NCBI RefSeq assembly: GCF_009659535.1
Contig: NZ_VJZZ01000001.1
Coordinates: forward strand, 697,424 to 761,423
Source: Aggregicoccus sp. 17bor-14
Lineage (GTDB): Bacteria > Myxococcota > Myxococcia > Myxococcales > Myxococcaceae
Reading direction: 5' to 3'
DNA: 64,000 nt
Below, piece after piece: positions 19,178 to 27,202 of the stretch; positions within the stretch are counted from its first letter, which is position 1; each line of letters opens with the position of its first letter. The position numbers and the translations under genes are program-made. Under the pieces are notes generated by a model that saw nothing but the letters and a program-made list of their open reading frames with translations, was not told the origin of the DNA and ran no database searches.

Positions 19178-19564
19178 CTAGACCGCGCTGGAGCCGCCGC
19201 CGCTGGCCGCGTCGCGGGCGCTGGCGAAGCCGTGCACCGCAGCCTCCGCCATGCCCATCAGCTCGTCCTTCACGAAGGGCAGCATCGCCATGCGCACGCC
19301 CACGCGCAGCATGCGCGCGGTGAGCGGGGTGAAGAGGCCGCCGCCGAGCACGTAGCCCACGCCGATGGCCGCGGCCACCATGCCGTAGGGGTTGCGCTGC
19401 ACGCGGCCCTTGAGGTCCAGGCCCGCGCCGAGGTCGTGGACGGCGCCGCGCGCGTCGCTGAAGAACTGCTGCGCGCTGTCGCCCAGCTGGTCCACCCGCT
19501 CGCCGACGCGGGGGCCCTGTGCGCCCTCGTGGCCGTTGCCCGACATGCTCTCGTGGTTCGACAT
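19178..19564 (-). CDS. small membrane protein, DUF883-like context
   Basis: A 128-residue protein. The N-terminus is hydrophilic (SMSGNGHEGAQGPRVGERVDQLGDSAQQFF), followed by an amphipathic segment and NPYGMVAAAIGVGYVLGGGL, a membrane helix preceded by the NPYG/NP-G turn that also marks DUF883 and ElaB/YqjD-type proteins. A second hydrophobic stretch follows at about 80-97. Function is unknown; such proteins are often stress-induced and can associate with ribosomes or membranes. It lies 27 bases upstream of the YtxH-like gene. Confidence 0.65.
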   Translation of the reverse strand: MSNHESMSGNGHEGAQGPRVGERVDQLGDSAQQFFSDARGAVHDLGAGLDLKGRVQRNPYGMVAAAIGVGYVLGGGLFTPLTARMLRVGVRMAMLPFVKDELMGMAEAAVHGFASARDAASGGGSSAV

Positions 19565-19623
19565 GAGTTCGTGCTCCTGATTGCTTCGGAGTGTCTGGTG
19601 AGGAAGGTGCGGGGCGGGAGGGA

Positions 19624-19833
19624 CTAGCGGCGCGAGGCCAGCTTGCCCACGAGGAAGCCGACGGCGACCGCGCCGATGAGGCAGGTGCCGGGGTTGGCGC
19701 GGATGAAGCTCACCACCCGGTTGTTGAGGTCGGTGAGGTTCTGCGCCGCCTCCTCGAGCTGCGGCACCACGCGCTGCTGGAGCTCGCGGGCCTTGTCCTG
19801 GAACTGCTGCGGGTTGGTCTCCATCGAAGCCAT
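19624..19833 (-). CDS. DUF883/ElaB-YqjD-like small membrane protein
   Basis: A 69-residue protein: a helical, Gln/Glu-rich N-terminus (QQFQDKARELQQRVVPQLEEA), then IRANPGTCLIGAVAVGFLVG, a C-terminal membrane helix, and a short basic tail (KLASRR). This is the ElaB/YqjD layout of C-tail-anchored inner-membrane proteins. A second ATG four codons in is equally possible as start. Its position between other small membrane genes suggests a common stress or envelope role. Confidence 0.7.
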   Translation of the reverse strand: MASMETNPQQFQDKARELQQRVVPQLEEAAQNLTDLNNRVVSFIRANPGTCLIGAVAVGFLVGKLASRR

Positions 19834-19877
19834 CTCCTGTCTCTCGAGGTGTCCTGCGGGGTACGGGGGGAAAGCGT

Positions 19878-20090
19878 TCAGCTGCGGTCGGCGAGCAGGA
19901 AGCCGAGCACGAAGGCGCCGGCGACGAAGCCCACCGGGTGCTCGCGCACCCAGCCGCGCCAGTCCGTGGCGCGGTCCATCTCCTGGCGCAGCGCGGTCAC
20001 CTGCAGCGCGAGGTCCGCGCGCGTGCGCTCGATCTCCGCCCGCACCTGCTCGGGCGTCCTCTGCAGCTTCGCGTTCGAGTCAGCGGCCAT
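19878..20090 (-). CDS. DUF3618-like small membrane protein
   Basis: A 70-residue protein with the DUF3618 hallmark RTPEQVRAEIERTRADLALQVTALRQEM, a coiled-coil helix, then WVREHPVGFVAGAFVLGFLLADRS, a membrane anchor. In known genomes DUF3618 genes usually sit with a holin-like phage_holin_3_6 (DUF1469) gene, and that is the case here: the start overlaps the end of the holin-like gene by 11 bases. Function is unknown. Confidence 0.8.
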   Translation of the reverse strand: MAADSNAKLQRTPEQVRAEIERTRADLALQVTALRQEMDRATDWRGWVREHPVGFVAGAFVLGFLLADRS

Positions 20091-20529
20091 CGGGGCCCTC
20101 CGTGGGTGCGCGCGGCGGGGCGGCGAGCGCCGCGGCGCTGCGGTTGAGCTCTTCCTGGGTGCCGTGCATCACCTTCACGCTGCGCAGGCCCTGCAGCGCG
20201 CGTGCGAGCCCGAGCCCGCCGCCCACCACGTTGGCCGCGCCCACGAGCGCGAGCCCTCCGGCCAGGCCCACCCAGCGCGCGAGCACGAGCGAGAGCGCGC
20301 CGCACAGCAGCGCGTAGCCGGTGAGCACGAAGGGCAGGAAGGCGGCGATGCGGCCCAGGCCCGCGCCCATCTGGCGCGCGTCCTCGGCGAGCTCGAGGCG
20401 CGCGAGCGCGATGTGCTGGGTGACGAGCCGGCTGAAGCCGTCCGCCATGCGGCTGATCAGGGCGGTGATCCCGCGGTCCGGTATCTCGGTTCCCAAGACG
20501 CTGCGCTCCCTCGTCGCCGCACGTGTCAT
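20080..20529 (-). CDS. phage-holin-like (DUF1469) membrane protein
   Basis: A 149-residue protein with the DUF1469 pattern: helix LVTQHIALARLELAEDARQMGAGLGRI, then two membrane helices (about 60-82, AAFLPFVLTGYALLCGALSLVLA, and about 84-106, GLAGGLALVGAANVVGGGLGL), ending in a hydrophilic tail. The family name is historical; these chromosomal genes are not shown to be lytic. The ATG at 20529 is preferred over 14 codons upstream, which read as proline-rich filler. It is the first gene of the small-membrane-protein group. Confidence 0.78.
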   Translation of the reverse strand: MTRAATRERSVLGTEIPDRGITALISRMADGFSRLVTQHIALARLELAEDARQMGAGLGRIAAFLPFVLTGYALLCGALSLVLARWVGLAGGLALVGAANVVGGGLGLARALQGLRSVKVMHGTQEELNRSAAALAAPPRAPTEGPDGR

Positions 20530-20656
20530 CACAGGCCCGGCCAACGTAGGCACCAGGGTGGGGAGCGGCAACCGGGCAGGCGTGGATCTGTCCGCAGGCG
20601 GCCAGCGTCAGGGAGCGGACGTCTGCTGCCCGACGCCCCCGGCGGGCCGCCCTGCC

Positions 20657-21421
20657 CTAGCCGATCAGCTCGACCGGGGCAGCGGGCTCCATCCCGGCGC
20701 CCACGGGCGCCTCGAAGCGCAGCACCACCGGCAGGTGGTCCGAGGCGCGCACGCTCAGGGGCGTGCGGTGCGCACGGATGCTCACGGGCCGCACGCCCGC
20801 GTCCACGTAGACGCGGTCCAGGCGCAGGAAGGGCAGGCGCGAGGGGTAGCTGGGCACGATGGTGCCCAGCTCCATCGCGGCGTCCACGAAGGCGCGCCGC
20901 ACGAAGCTCGCCACGGGCCCGCGGCCCCAGTGGTTGAAGTCGCCGCACACCACCACGGGGTCGCTGCGCACCGCATCGCGCAGGATGTCCGAGCCCAGCA
21001 GCAGCGACTCCTGCGCGCGGCGCTCGCCGCTTCCCAGCCCCAGGTGCAGCGCGAAGACGTGCAGCGGCCGGCCGTTGCCCAGGTCCAGGTCGCAGCGCAG
21101 CGCGCCGCGCGGCTCGCGCCTGGGCACGCTCAGGTCGTAGTTCTTGCTCTTGAGGATGGGCAGGCGGGTGAGGATGGCGTTGCCGTAGCGCCGCCCGTTC
21201 TTCACTACGTTGGGGCCGTAGGCCATGTGCAGCCCGAGCAGCTCGGCGAGGTGCTCGGGCTGGTCCTCCCGGCTCGTCTTGCCGCGGAAGTCGCCCACCT
21301 CCTGCAGGGCGATGATGTCCGCGTCCAGCTCGCGCAGCACCTCGCCCACGCGGTGCAGGTCGAACTTACCGTCCGTCCCGATGCCACTGTGGATGTTGTA
21401 CGAGACGAGCGTCAGTTCCAC
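20657..21421 (-). CDS. endonuclease/exonuclease/phosphatase-family protein
   Basis: A 254-residue metal-dependent phosphodiesterase of the EEP superfamily. Motifs in order: LVSYNIHSGIG at the start, ADIIALQEV with the metal-binding Glu, NAILTRLPI, VVVCGDFNHWG with catalytic Asp/Asn, LDRVYVD, and the closing SVRASDHLPVVLRF with the Asp-His pair. No signal peptide is visible, so it is likely cytoplasmic; substrate could be nucleic acid, phosphoinositide-like or another phosphodiester. It lies 15 bases after the stop of an unknown gene on the same strand and is probably in its operon. Confidence 0.88.
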   Translation of the reverse strand: MELTLVSYNIHSGIGTDGKFDLHRVGEVLRELDADIIALQEVGDFRGKTSREDQPEHLAELLGLHMAYGPNVVKNGRRYGNAILTRLPILKSKNYDLSVPRREPRGALRCDLDLGNGRPLHVFALHLGLGSGERRAQESLLLGSDILRDAVRSDPVVVCGDFNHWGRGPVASFVRRAFVDAAMELGTIVPSYPSRLPFLRLDRVYVDAGVRPVSIRAHRTPLSVRASDHLPVVLRFEAPVGAGMEPAAPVELIG

Positions 21422-21436
21422 CCGGGCCCTCCCGCC

Positions 21437-21976
21437 CTAGCCGTGAACGAGGTGCAGCCGCTGCGCCGCGAGCCGAGCCGCCTCGCGCACCGCCTCGAGC
21501 GGGAGCGAGGCGAGCCTTCCTGCCGCCGCGCGCGCATCGCCCAGCGCGCCCTGCAGGGCGCGCAGCTGGCGCTGGCCCTCGTCCAGCACGCCCCACAGCC
21601 CCTGGCCCTCGGGCGACTCGGCCACCGGGGCCTCGTCCAGGGTGGGCAGCGCGCCGATGGGCGCGGTGGGGCCGGTGCTCGCAGCCTTCTCCGCGGCCGC
21701 CGCGGCCTTCTTCTTCGAGCGCCGGGACTCGGCGGGCCTGGAGAGCTTCTCCTCCCCGGCAAGCGTGGGCGCGGCGAGCTCCTCGAGCTGGCGCGCCATC
21801 TTGCGCGCCTGGAGGATGTGCTCCGTCTCCGCGTGGCTCTTCCCGTAGTGCACGCCCGTGTTCCCCACGCTGGTGACCTCGCTCAGGTGCTGTTTGTCCT
21901 CGTCGCGCAGGCTGGCCTGCTGCTTCGGCAGGGACTTCGGAACCTGGAAGTGGTCGTAGCTGTAAGTACGGGGCAT
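21437..21976 (-). CDS. conserved-looking protein of unknown function
   Basis: I do not recognise this 179-residue protein. The N-terminal 60 residues are polar and look folded or conserved (YSYDHFQVPKSLPKQQASL, then GNTGVHYGKSHAETEHILQARK). A Lys/Ala-rich low-complexity stretch follows (SRRSKKKAAAAAEKAAS), then helices rich in Leu, Ala and Arg to the end. No membrane helix or signal peptide. AAGAGGAGAC gives a good ribosome site before the ATG at 21976, and a perfect 12-base palindrome sits just upstream of that site, suggesting specific regulation. It heads a two-gene unit with the EEP-family gene. Confidence 0.6.
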   Translation of the reverse strand: MPRTYSYDHFQVPKSLPKQQASLRDEDKQHLSEVTSVGNTGVHYGKSHAETEHILQARKMARQLEELAAPTLAGEEKLSRPAESRRSKKKAAAAAEKAASTGPTAPIGALPTLDEAPVAESPEGQGLWGVLDEGQRQLRALQGALGDARAAAGRLASLPLEAVREAARLAAQRLHLVHG

Positions 21977-21996
21977 CCGTGTCTCCTCTTGGGAAA

Positions 21997-22008
21997 GGAC
22001 AATTGTCC
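21997..22008. promoter_or_regulatory. 12-base perfect palindrome (candidate operator)
   Basis: GGACAATTGTCC lies 20 bases upstream of the ATG at 21976, immediately before its ribosome site. Its centre AATT is rare in this GC-rich sequence. The location fits a repressor operator over the transcription start of the downstream gene. Confidence 0.45.
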
Positions 22009-22152
22009 CTGGAAGGTAGGGCCCGCGGACCCGGGTCGGAACGGTGCGTCACGCATGCACGCGCCTGCCCTCCTGCTCCCTCGCCGGGCGCGGGGGCCAG
22101 GTGTCGCTGGAGGTCACTCGGGCTCCATTGACCCTTCCCTCCCTGCCTCGCC

Positions 22153-23031
22153 ATGCTTGCGCGGGTGCGTCCGCTGCTGCGTCCCTCCCTCCCCCCGGTC
22201 TCCTCCCTGCTGCTGCTCCTGCTGCTCGCGCTCCCGGCGCGTGCAGAGGGCCCGCGCCTGAGCGTGCAGCCCATGCGCGCGAAGCCCGGCGACCCGGTGC
22301 TGGTGCGCGTGGAGGGCGTGCGCGAGGCTCCCACGGGGACGCTCGCGGGCCGCGCCCTGCACTTCGTCGCCGCGCCCGGCGGCTTCCTCGCCGTGACGGG
22401 ACTGCCGGTCGAGCAGGCTCCCGGCGCGCTCGCGGTGACGGTGCAGGCCGAGGCCCCGCCCTCCCCGCCGCTGAGCGCCGAGCTGCAGGTGGTGGACCCG
22501 GCCTACCCCGCGAGCGAGCTGAAGGTGGACTCGCAGTTCGTCGACCCGCCGCCCGAGCTCAAGGCCCGCATCCAGGCGGACCAGGAGGCGCTCGCGCGCG
22601 CCTACGGGCAGCCCTCGCAGCCGCTGCTCTTCCAGGGGGCCTTCGCCTGGCCGCGCAAGGCGAAGCTCACCGCGCACTACGGGCAGCGGCGCACCTTCAA
22701 CGGGCAGCTCAAGAGCCAGCACTACGGCGCGGACCTCGACGGACGCATCGGGGCGCCGGTGGCCGCGGCGAACGCGGGCACGGTGGTGCTGGTGCGCGAC
22801 TGCCTCGGCTCGGGCCAGACGGTGCTGCTGCACCACGGCGCCGGGCTCTACACCGCGTACTTCCACCTGAGCGAAGTGCTGGTGAAGGAGGGGCAGCAGC
22901 TCGCGCGCGGCCAGCCGCTGGGCAAGGTGGGCAACACGGGCCGCGTGACGGGCCCGCACCTGCACTGGGGCGCGAAGGCGGACGGGCTCTGGGTGGACCC
23001 GGAGACGCTGCTCGCCCTGCCCTTCCCCTAG
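22153..23031 (+). CDS. M23-family (LytM) peptidase
   Basis: A 292-residue exported protein with a signal peptide (hydrophobic run SSLLLLLLLALPARAEG). Residues about 35-150 form a beta-rich region, perhaps a Big-like domain. The LytM domain occupies about 175-285, with HYGADLDGRIG (zinc His and Asp) and TGPHLHWGAKADG (H-x-H), both zinc and catalytic sites intact. These enzymes cleave peptide bridges in peptidoglycan or activate amidases. The ATG at 22153 precedes the signal peptide. It ends 3 bases before the stop of the convergent BKACE gene. Confidence 0.92.
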   Translation: MLARVRPLLRPSLPPVSSLLLLLLLALPARAEGPRLSVQPMRAKPGDPVLVRVEGVREAPTGTLAGRALHFVAAPGGFLAVTGLPVEQAPGALAVTVQAEAPPSPPLSAELQVVDPAYPASELKVDSQFVDPPPELKARIQADQEALARAYGQPSQPLLFQGAFAWPRKAKLTAHYGQRRTFNGQLKSQHYGADLDGRIGAPVAAANAGTVVLVRDCLGSGQTVLLHHGAGLYTAYFHLSEVLVKEGQQLARGQPLGKVGNTGRVTGPHLHWGAKADGLWVDPETLLALPFP

Positions 23032-23034
23032 CCG

Positions 23035-23946
23035 CTACCAGGCCTGCGGCAGCGAGAGGGCGCGGCGCGCCTCGTCCGGGCTCATGGGCTCGCGGCCCGC
23101 GTCGCGCGCGAGCCGCACCGCCTTCTCCACGAGCGGGCCGTTGCCCTGGGCCATCTGGGTGCCGGCCACGTCCAGGTAGAAGTTGTCCTCGAGCCCCACG
23201 CGGATGTTGCCGCCCAGGGTGAGCGCCGCCATCACCAGCGGCCACTGCACCTTGGAGATGCCGATGACCTCCCAGGTGTCCCCGGGGCGGATCTGCGCGG
23301 CCATGTGCGCGAGGTTCTGCGCCGTGGGCGCGACGCCTCCGAGCACGCCGAGGATGAACGAGTACTGCAGCGGGCCCTTGAGCGCGCCCATCGCGAGCAG
23401 CGGCTCGGCGTTGTGGATGTGCCCGAGGTCGAAGCACTCCAGCTCCGGCTTCACCCCGCCCTCGCGCATGGCGCGCGCCGCCATGAGGATGTCCGAGAAG
23501 GGGTTGGGGAAGACGAAGTCGAAGACGAAGTCGCGGCGCTTCTCCGAGTACTTCGCGTAGTTCATCGAGCCCATGTTGAGCGCGGCCATCTCGGGCCGCG
23601 TCTTCCACACGTACGCGAGCCGCTCCTGCTTCGCCGCGTCCCCCTCCACCCCCATGTTGAAGCCGCCGGTGGAGAAGTTGATGACGATGGGGCAGCGCTT
23701 CTGCACCTCGGCCTTGATCTGCCCGTAGATATCCGCGCTCCAGCTCTGCTCGCCGGTGTCCGGCTCGCGGCCGTGGATGTGCACCACCGCGGCGCCCGCC
23801 TCGTACGCGCGCCGCGCCTCCTCGGCGATCTCCACCGGCGAGTACGGCAGGTGGGGACACTGCTCGCGGCGCGCGAGCACGCCCGTGAGCGCGCACGTCA
23901 CGATGACCTTGTCGCCGGAGGCCCTGCTCTGCGTGCTGCTTGCCAT
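23035..23946 (-). CDS. BKACE-family beta-keto acid cleavage enzyme (DUF849)
   Basis: A 303-residue TIM-barrel enzyme of the family of 3-keto-5-aminohexanoate cleavage enzyme (Kce). Kce uses zinc to react a beta-keto acid with acetyl-CoA. Visible family motifs are VIVTCALTGV at the first strand, GAAVVHIHGREPDTG with the metal-binding H-x-H, INFSTGG, NMGSMNYAK, and GDTWEVIGISK. The actual keto acid is unknown, because this family has many specificities. ATG start with GGGGAGAG upstream. It follows the crotonase gene on the same strand by 26 bases. Confidence 0.88.
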   Translation of the reverse strand: MASSTQSRASGDKVIVTCALTGVLARREQCPHLPYSPVEIAEEARRAYEAGAAVVHIHGREPDTGEQSWSADIYGQIKAEVQKRCPIVINFSTGGFNMGVEGDAAKQERLAYVWKTRPEMAALNMGSMNYAKYSEKRRDFVFDFVFPNPFSDILMAARAMREGGVKPELECFDLGHIHNAEPLLAMGALKGPLQYSFILGVLGGVAPTAQNLAHMAAQIRPGDTWEVIGISKVQWPLVMAALTLGGNIRVGLEDNFYLDVAGTQMAQGNGPLVEKAVRLARDAGREPMSPDEARRALSLPQAW

Positions 23947-23972
23947 GGTGTCTCTCCCCTACCGGGTGTGCT

Positions 23973-24755
23973 TCAGCGGTCCTTCCACTGCGGCGCGCGC
24001 TTCTCCAGGAACGCCGTCACGCCCTCGGCGGCGTCCTCGGTGAGCACGTTGAGCGAGAGCTGGCTGGCGAGGTGCTCGAGCGCGGCCGGCAGGGGCAGAT
24101 CTTCGGCCGCGAAGAAGGCGCGCCGCCCCAGCCGCAGCACCGCCTGGCTCTTGCCCGCGAGCTTCCCCGCGAGCGCCGCCACGGCCGCGTCCAGCTCGGC
24201 CGCGGGCACCACGCGGTTGAGCAGCCCCAGCGCGAACGCCTCGCGGGCGGGCAGCCGGTCCCCGGTGAGCACCAGCTCCAGCGCGCGCTTGCGCCCCAGG
24301 TGCCGCTGCAGCAGCGCCATCAGCATCATGGGGAACAGCCCCACGTCCACCTCGGGGGTACCCAGCTCCGCGCCCTCCACCGCCACGGCGAGGTCGCACG
24401 CGAGCACCAGGCCCAGGCCGCCCGCGAGCGCGTGGCCGTTGACGCGCGCGATCGTGGGCTTGCCCACCCCCTGCAGCCGCAGGAGCAGCTCGGCGTAGGC
24501 GCGCCGCCCGTCGTGGCCCGCGAGGAAGCCGCCTTCCGCCGAGAGGCTGCCCAGGTCTCCGCCCGCGCAGAAGGCGCGGTCCCCGGCGCCGGTGAGCACG
24601 ATGACGCGCACGGCCGGGTCCGCCTCGGCCCGCGCGAGCGCAGCCATCAGCCCCTGCAGGAGCACGGGCGAGAGCGCGTTGCGCGCCCGCGGCCGCGAGA
24701 GCGTCAGGAGCGCTTGCTGGCCTTCAGCTTGGTAGAGGACTTCTCCGGCTTCCAC
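23973..24755 (-). CDS. enoyl-CoA hydratase/isomerase (crotonase family)
   Basis: A 260-residue crotonase-fold enzyme. It has the oxyanion-hole segments DRAFCAGGDL and NGHALAGGLGLVLACDLAVA, and GTPEVDVGLFPMML, where Glu occupies the second catalytic position; the first acidic position is less clear. It most likely hydrates or isomerises an acyl-CoA. The GTG start is required to include the first strand (VLYQAEGQQALLTLSRP), which makes the gene overlap the TetR gene by 52 bases, so the two are surely coupled. With the BKACE enzyme it suggests a short acyl-CoA/keto-acid degradation route under TetR control. Confidence 0.88.
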   Translation of the reverse strand: MEAGEVLYQAEGQQALLTLSRPRARNALSPVLLQGLMAALARAEADPAVRVIVLTGAGDRAFCAGGDLGSLSAEGGFLAGHDGRRAYAELLLRLQGVGKPTIARVNGHALAGGLGLVLACDLAVAVEGAELGTPEVDVGLFPMMLMALLQRHLGRKRALELVLTGDRLPAREAFALGLLNRVVPAAELDAAVAALAGKLAGKSQAVLRLGRRAFFAAEDLPLPAALEHLASQLSLNVLTEDAAEGVTAFLEKRAPQWKDR

Positions 24756-25447
24756 GCGAGCTCCGTTCCGGCGCCCGAGTGGACGCCGCGCAGAAAGGAC
24801 TCGGCGATCTGGGCCTGCGCCCGCTCGAGCGCCGCCGTGTCGCGCGAGTCCATGAGGCCCACGACGAAGGCGGTGAGGCCCATCTCGATGGCGCCGAAGA
24901 GCAGCGCCGCGGCGAGCAGCGGGTCCACGTCCGCGCGCAGCTCACCCGCTCCTTGCGCCTGGGCGAGCATCTGCGCGGACATCTTGATCACCTCGGAGAA
25001 CGCCGTCTCGCGGTTCACCCGGCTGCCGGCCGGGCTGCGGGCGATCTCCAGGATGAGCACGCGCACCGCGCGCGGGTCCACCCGGTACGCCTCGAAGGCC
25101 ACCGCCGAGATGCCGTACACCTTCTGCACGAGGCTGCCCTCGCCCTCGGCCACCGCGCGCAGGCGGGTGACGAAGCCCGTCCAGCCTGCGTCGAACACGG
25201 ACTCGAGCAGCTCGTCCTTGTTCTTGAAGTAGTGGTAGACGAGCCCGTAGGCGACGCCCGCCTCGCGCGCCACGTCCGCGATGCGGCAGCCGTGGTAGCC
25301 CTTGCGCGCGAACACGTCGATCGCGGCGCGCAGGATGGTGCGGCGCCGGTCGCCTTCCTTCGGGGCCGGGTTCTTGGGCGCCGGCTCCTTCGGCCCCGCG
25401 CCCCCTGCTGCCGCCGCCACCGCCGTCGCCTTGCGCTGCTGGGTCAC
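24704..25447 (-). CDS. TetR-family transcriptional regulator
   Basis: A 247-residue repressor-type protein. After a Lys/Pro/Ala-rich N-terminal tail of about 32 residues comes the TetR helix-turn-helix (ILRAAIDVFARKGYHGCRIADVAREAGVAYGLVYHYFKNKDELL, about 38-82). The ligand domain follows. It begins at GTG with GGAGG upstream. A cis element (25462-25479) with CGATTG arms lies directly upstream. The regulator is co-transcribed with crotonase and BKACE genes, so it probably controls acyl-CoA degradation and itself; a fatty-acid or acyl-CoA ligand is inferred from neighbours. Confidence 0.9.
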   Translation of the reverse strand: MTQQRKATAVAAAAGGAGPKEPAPKNPAPKEGDRRRTILRAAIDVFARKGYHGCRIADVAREAGVAYGLVYHYFKNKDELLESVFDAGWTGFVTRLRAVAEGEGSLVQKVYGISAVAFEAYRVDPRAVRVLILEIARSPAGSRVNRETAFSEVIKMSAQMLAQAQGAGELRADVDPLLAAALLFGAIEMGLTAFVVGLMDSRDTAALERAQAQIAESFLRGVHSGAGTELAWKPEKSSTKLKASKRS

Positions 25448-25461
25448 GTCTGCCTCCGCCG

Positions 25462-25479
25462 CGATTGATTTTCCAATCG
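25462..25479. promoter_or_regulatory. candidate TetR operator
   Basis: Inverted repeat CGATTG-ATTTTC-CAATCG, 14 bases upstream of the GTG start of the TetR gene. It is AT-rich against a GC-rich background and has the size and symmetry of a TetR-family operator. Confidence 0.55.
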
Positions 25480-25543
25480 GTCAGGACACCCTAACGAGCG
25501 CACGCGGGTGCGGTCAACCGGGGGCGTGGGCGAGCACGCGCGC

Positions 25544-27061
25544 TCAGAGCACGGTGCCGAACACGCGCGGGGCGAACACCGACACCACGTGCCCATCCTT
25601 GTCCGAGGCGGTGAAGCTGCACCGGGGGGTGGTCTCCCAGGCCACGGCGCTCGGGAATGGGGCGGGCTGGGGGTTGGATGCCGGGTCGTGCACGTCCTCC
25701 ACCCGGTACACGAGCGGGGCGGCGGGCGCGTAGGTGAAGCGCATCCCGAACAGGGTCTCGCTCGTCACCCGCACCACGCTGTCGGTGGAGGCGCAGCCAT
25801 CGCCCTCGCCGTTCTGCGCCGGAGGGTTGAACCAGGGGTCGTCGATGAGGATGACCACCTTCTGGCGGCCGAAGTGCCCCAGCGCGATGGCACCTGCCGC
25901 GGGGGAGACCTGGCGCACGGTGGGGGTGTTGGCGGGGTCGCGGTCGCGGTCGTCCGGCCAGCCGGTCCAGAGGATGCGCTCCTGCGCCCAGATGAGGGTG
26001 CTCGCGTCGTAGCGGCCGTTCTTGCCGTCCCAGGTGCCGTTGCCGTTCGCGTCCACGAAGCGCTCGCCGGGCTCCCAGGTGCCGCTGTCGTTCGCGTCCA
26101 CGAAGGGCTCGGTGAGGTCCACGAAGGGCTCGCCCGTGTCCCAGGTGCCGTTGTTGTTGCGGTCCTCGAAGGCCTCCTCGCCCGTGGTGATGGCAATGAG
26201 CGTGACCAGGTTGTCGCGGGGGTTGTTCACCCGGCCGGGGAGGATGGGATCCGGGCGCCGCGGCTCCTCGAGGGTGGCGGCCGTGCCGTAGCCCGCGACG
26301 GGGTTCTGCATCCACTCGAAGGGGTGCATCCAGAGCGGGGCGACGAGCTCGCCGGTGTGGGTGGCGTCCACCGGAGGGGTCCAGCTGAAGGTGGCCGGCT
26401 CCACGTCCACGGGCAGGGGCAGCGAGGTCTTGTAGAGCACCGCGGCGTTGCCCACCACGTCGGTGAGCGAGGTGCTGCTGGGCCCGATGGTGCCCGCCTC
26501 GGTGAGGAAGGACACCTGCACGCCCGGCACGCCGTCGCCGTTGCGGTCGCCGAGGTGGGCCGTGCACTCGAGCTTCACGCCCGCGATGAGGCTGCGCGTG
26601 CTGTCGTACGCCCCGATGGCGTGGCGCCCGCCGGAGGCCGCGCCCGCGACGGGGCCGCACTGGAAGGTGAGCTGGCGGGAGCTGGCCTCGGCGCCGGCGA
26701 AGGAGATGGGCTGGCTGAGCGCCTGCGTGTTGCCCGCCTTCGCCACGACCACGGCCGAGGCCACGCGGCCGGTCGCCTTGAGCGTGGTGATGGCGAGGCC
26801 GTCACCCACCGTGGTGCGCACCTCGGTGTCGCCCAGCTCGACCCCGGGGGGCTCGCCCTGGAGCGAGAAGGTCACGGGGGTGCCCTGCTGGGGCTCGCCC
26901 CGCTCGTCCACGGCCCGGAAGCGCACGGTGACCGTCTCCCCGAGCCGCGGCTGCGCGGGCGCCAGGTCCACGAACTCGAGGGAGGCGGGATCTCCCTGGG
27001 AGCATCCGAGCAGGCTGCAGGACAGGGCCACACACACCGCGAGTCCGCGAGGCATCGACAC
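25544..27061 (-). CDS. lipoprotein with Ig-like region and Asp/Asn-rich NGTWD repeats
   Basis: A 505-residue lipoprotein: signal sequence with lipobox LLGC (Cys20). Residues about 28-120 resemble a bacterial Ig-like (invasin-type) domain with PRLGETVTVRFRAVD and GDGLAITTLKATGRV. A second such unit may span about 165-215 (GDRNGDGVPGVQVSFLTEAGT). Around 296-352 lie three units of D-x-N-x-x-GTWD/E-x-GExFVD, resembling calcium-binding loops. The rest has no match I know. It probably sits on the outer membrane or cell surface. The start is GTG at 27061 with AAGGAG close upstream; an ATG two codons later is an alternative. Function unknown. Confidence 0.7.
   Translation of the reverse strand: MSMPRGLAVCVALSCSLLGCSQGDPASLEFVDLAPAQPRLGETVTVRFRAVDERGEPQQGTPVTFSLQGEPPGVELGDTEVRTTVGDGLAITTLKATGRVASAVVVAKAGNTQALSQPISFAGAEASSRQLTFQCGPVAGAASGGRHAIGAYDSTRSLIAGVKLECTAHLGDRNGDGVPGVQVSFLTEAGTIGPSSTSLTDVVGNAAVLYKTSLPLPVDVEPATFSWTPPVDATHTGELVAPLWMHPFEWMQNPVAGYGTAATLEEPRRPDPILPGRVNNPRDNLVTLIAITTGEEAFEDRNNNGTWDTGEPFVDLTEPFVDANDSGTWEPGERFVDANGNGTWDGKNGRYDASTLIWAQERILWTGWPDDRDRDPANTPTVRQVSPAAGAIALGHFGRQKVVILIDDPWFNPPAQNGEGDGCASTDSVVRVTSETLFGMRFTYAPAAPLVYRVEDVHDPASNPQPAPFPSAVAWETTPRCSFTASDKDGHVVSVFAPRVFGTVL
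26005..26165 (-). repeat. imperfect repeat coding for NGTWD units
   Basis: Three diverged copies of a unit encoding Asp/Asn-rich loops. CCCAGGTGCCG occurs three times and CGTTCGCGTCCACGAAG twice. The repeats are in frame with the lipoprotein gene. Confidence 0.6.
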
Positions 27062-27202
27062 GTGCTCCTTCGGGGGAACGCACAGCAGGCGAGCTGGCGA
27101 GCGGCATCTTCCCGGCCCGCTCTCGAACCCGTCAAGCCATGTGCGCGCCCGGCCGGAGATGCCGGAGCGTGTCGCTGGAGAATTGCGCTGCCGCTATGCC
27201 GC

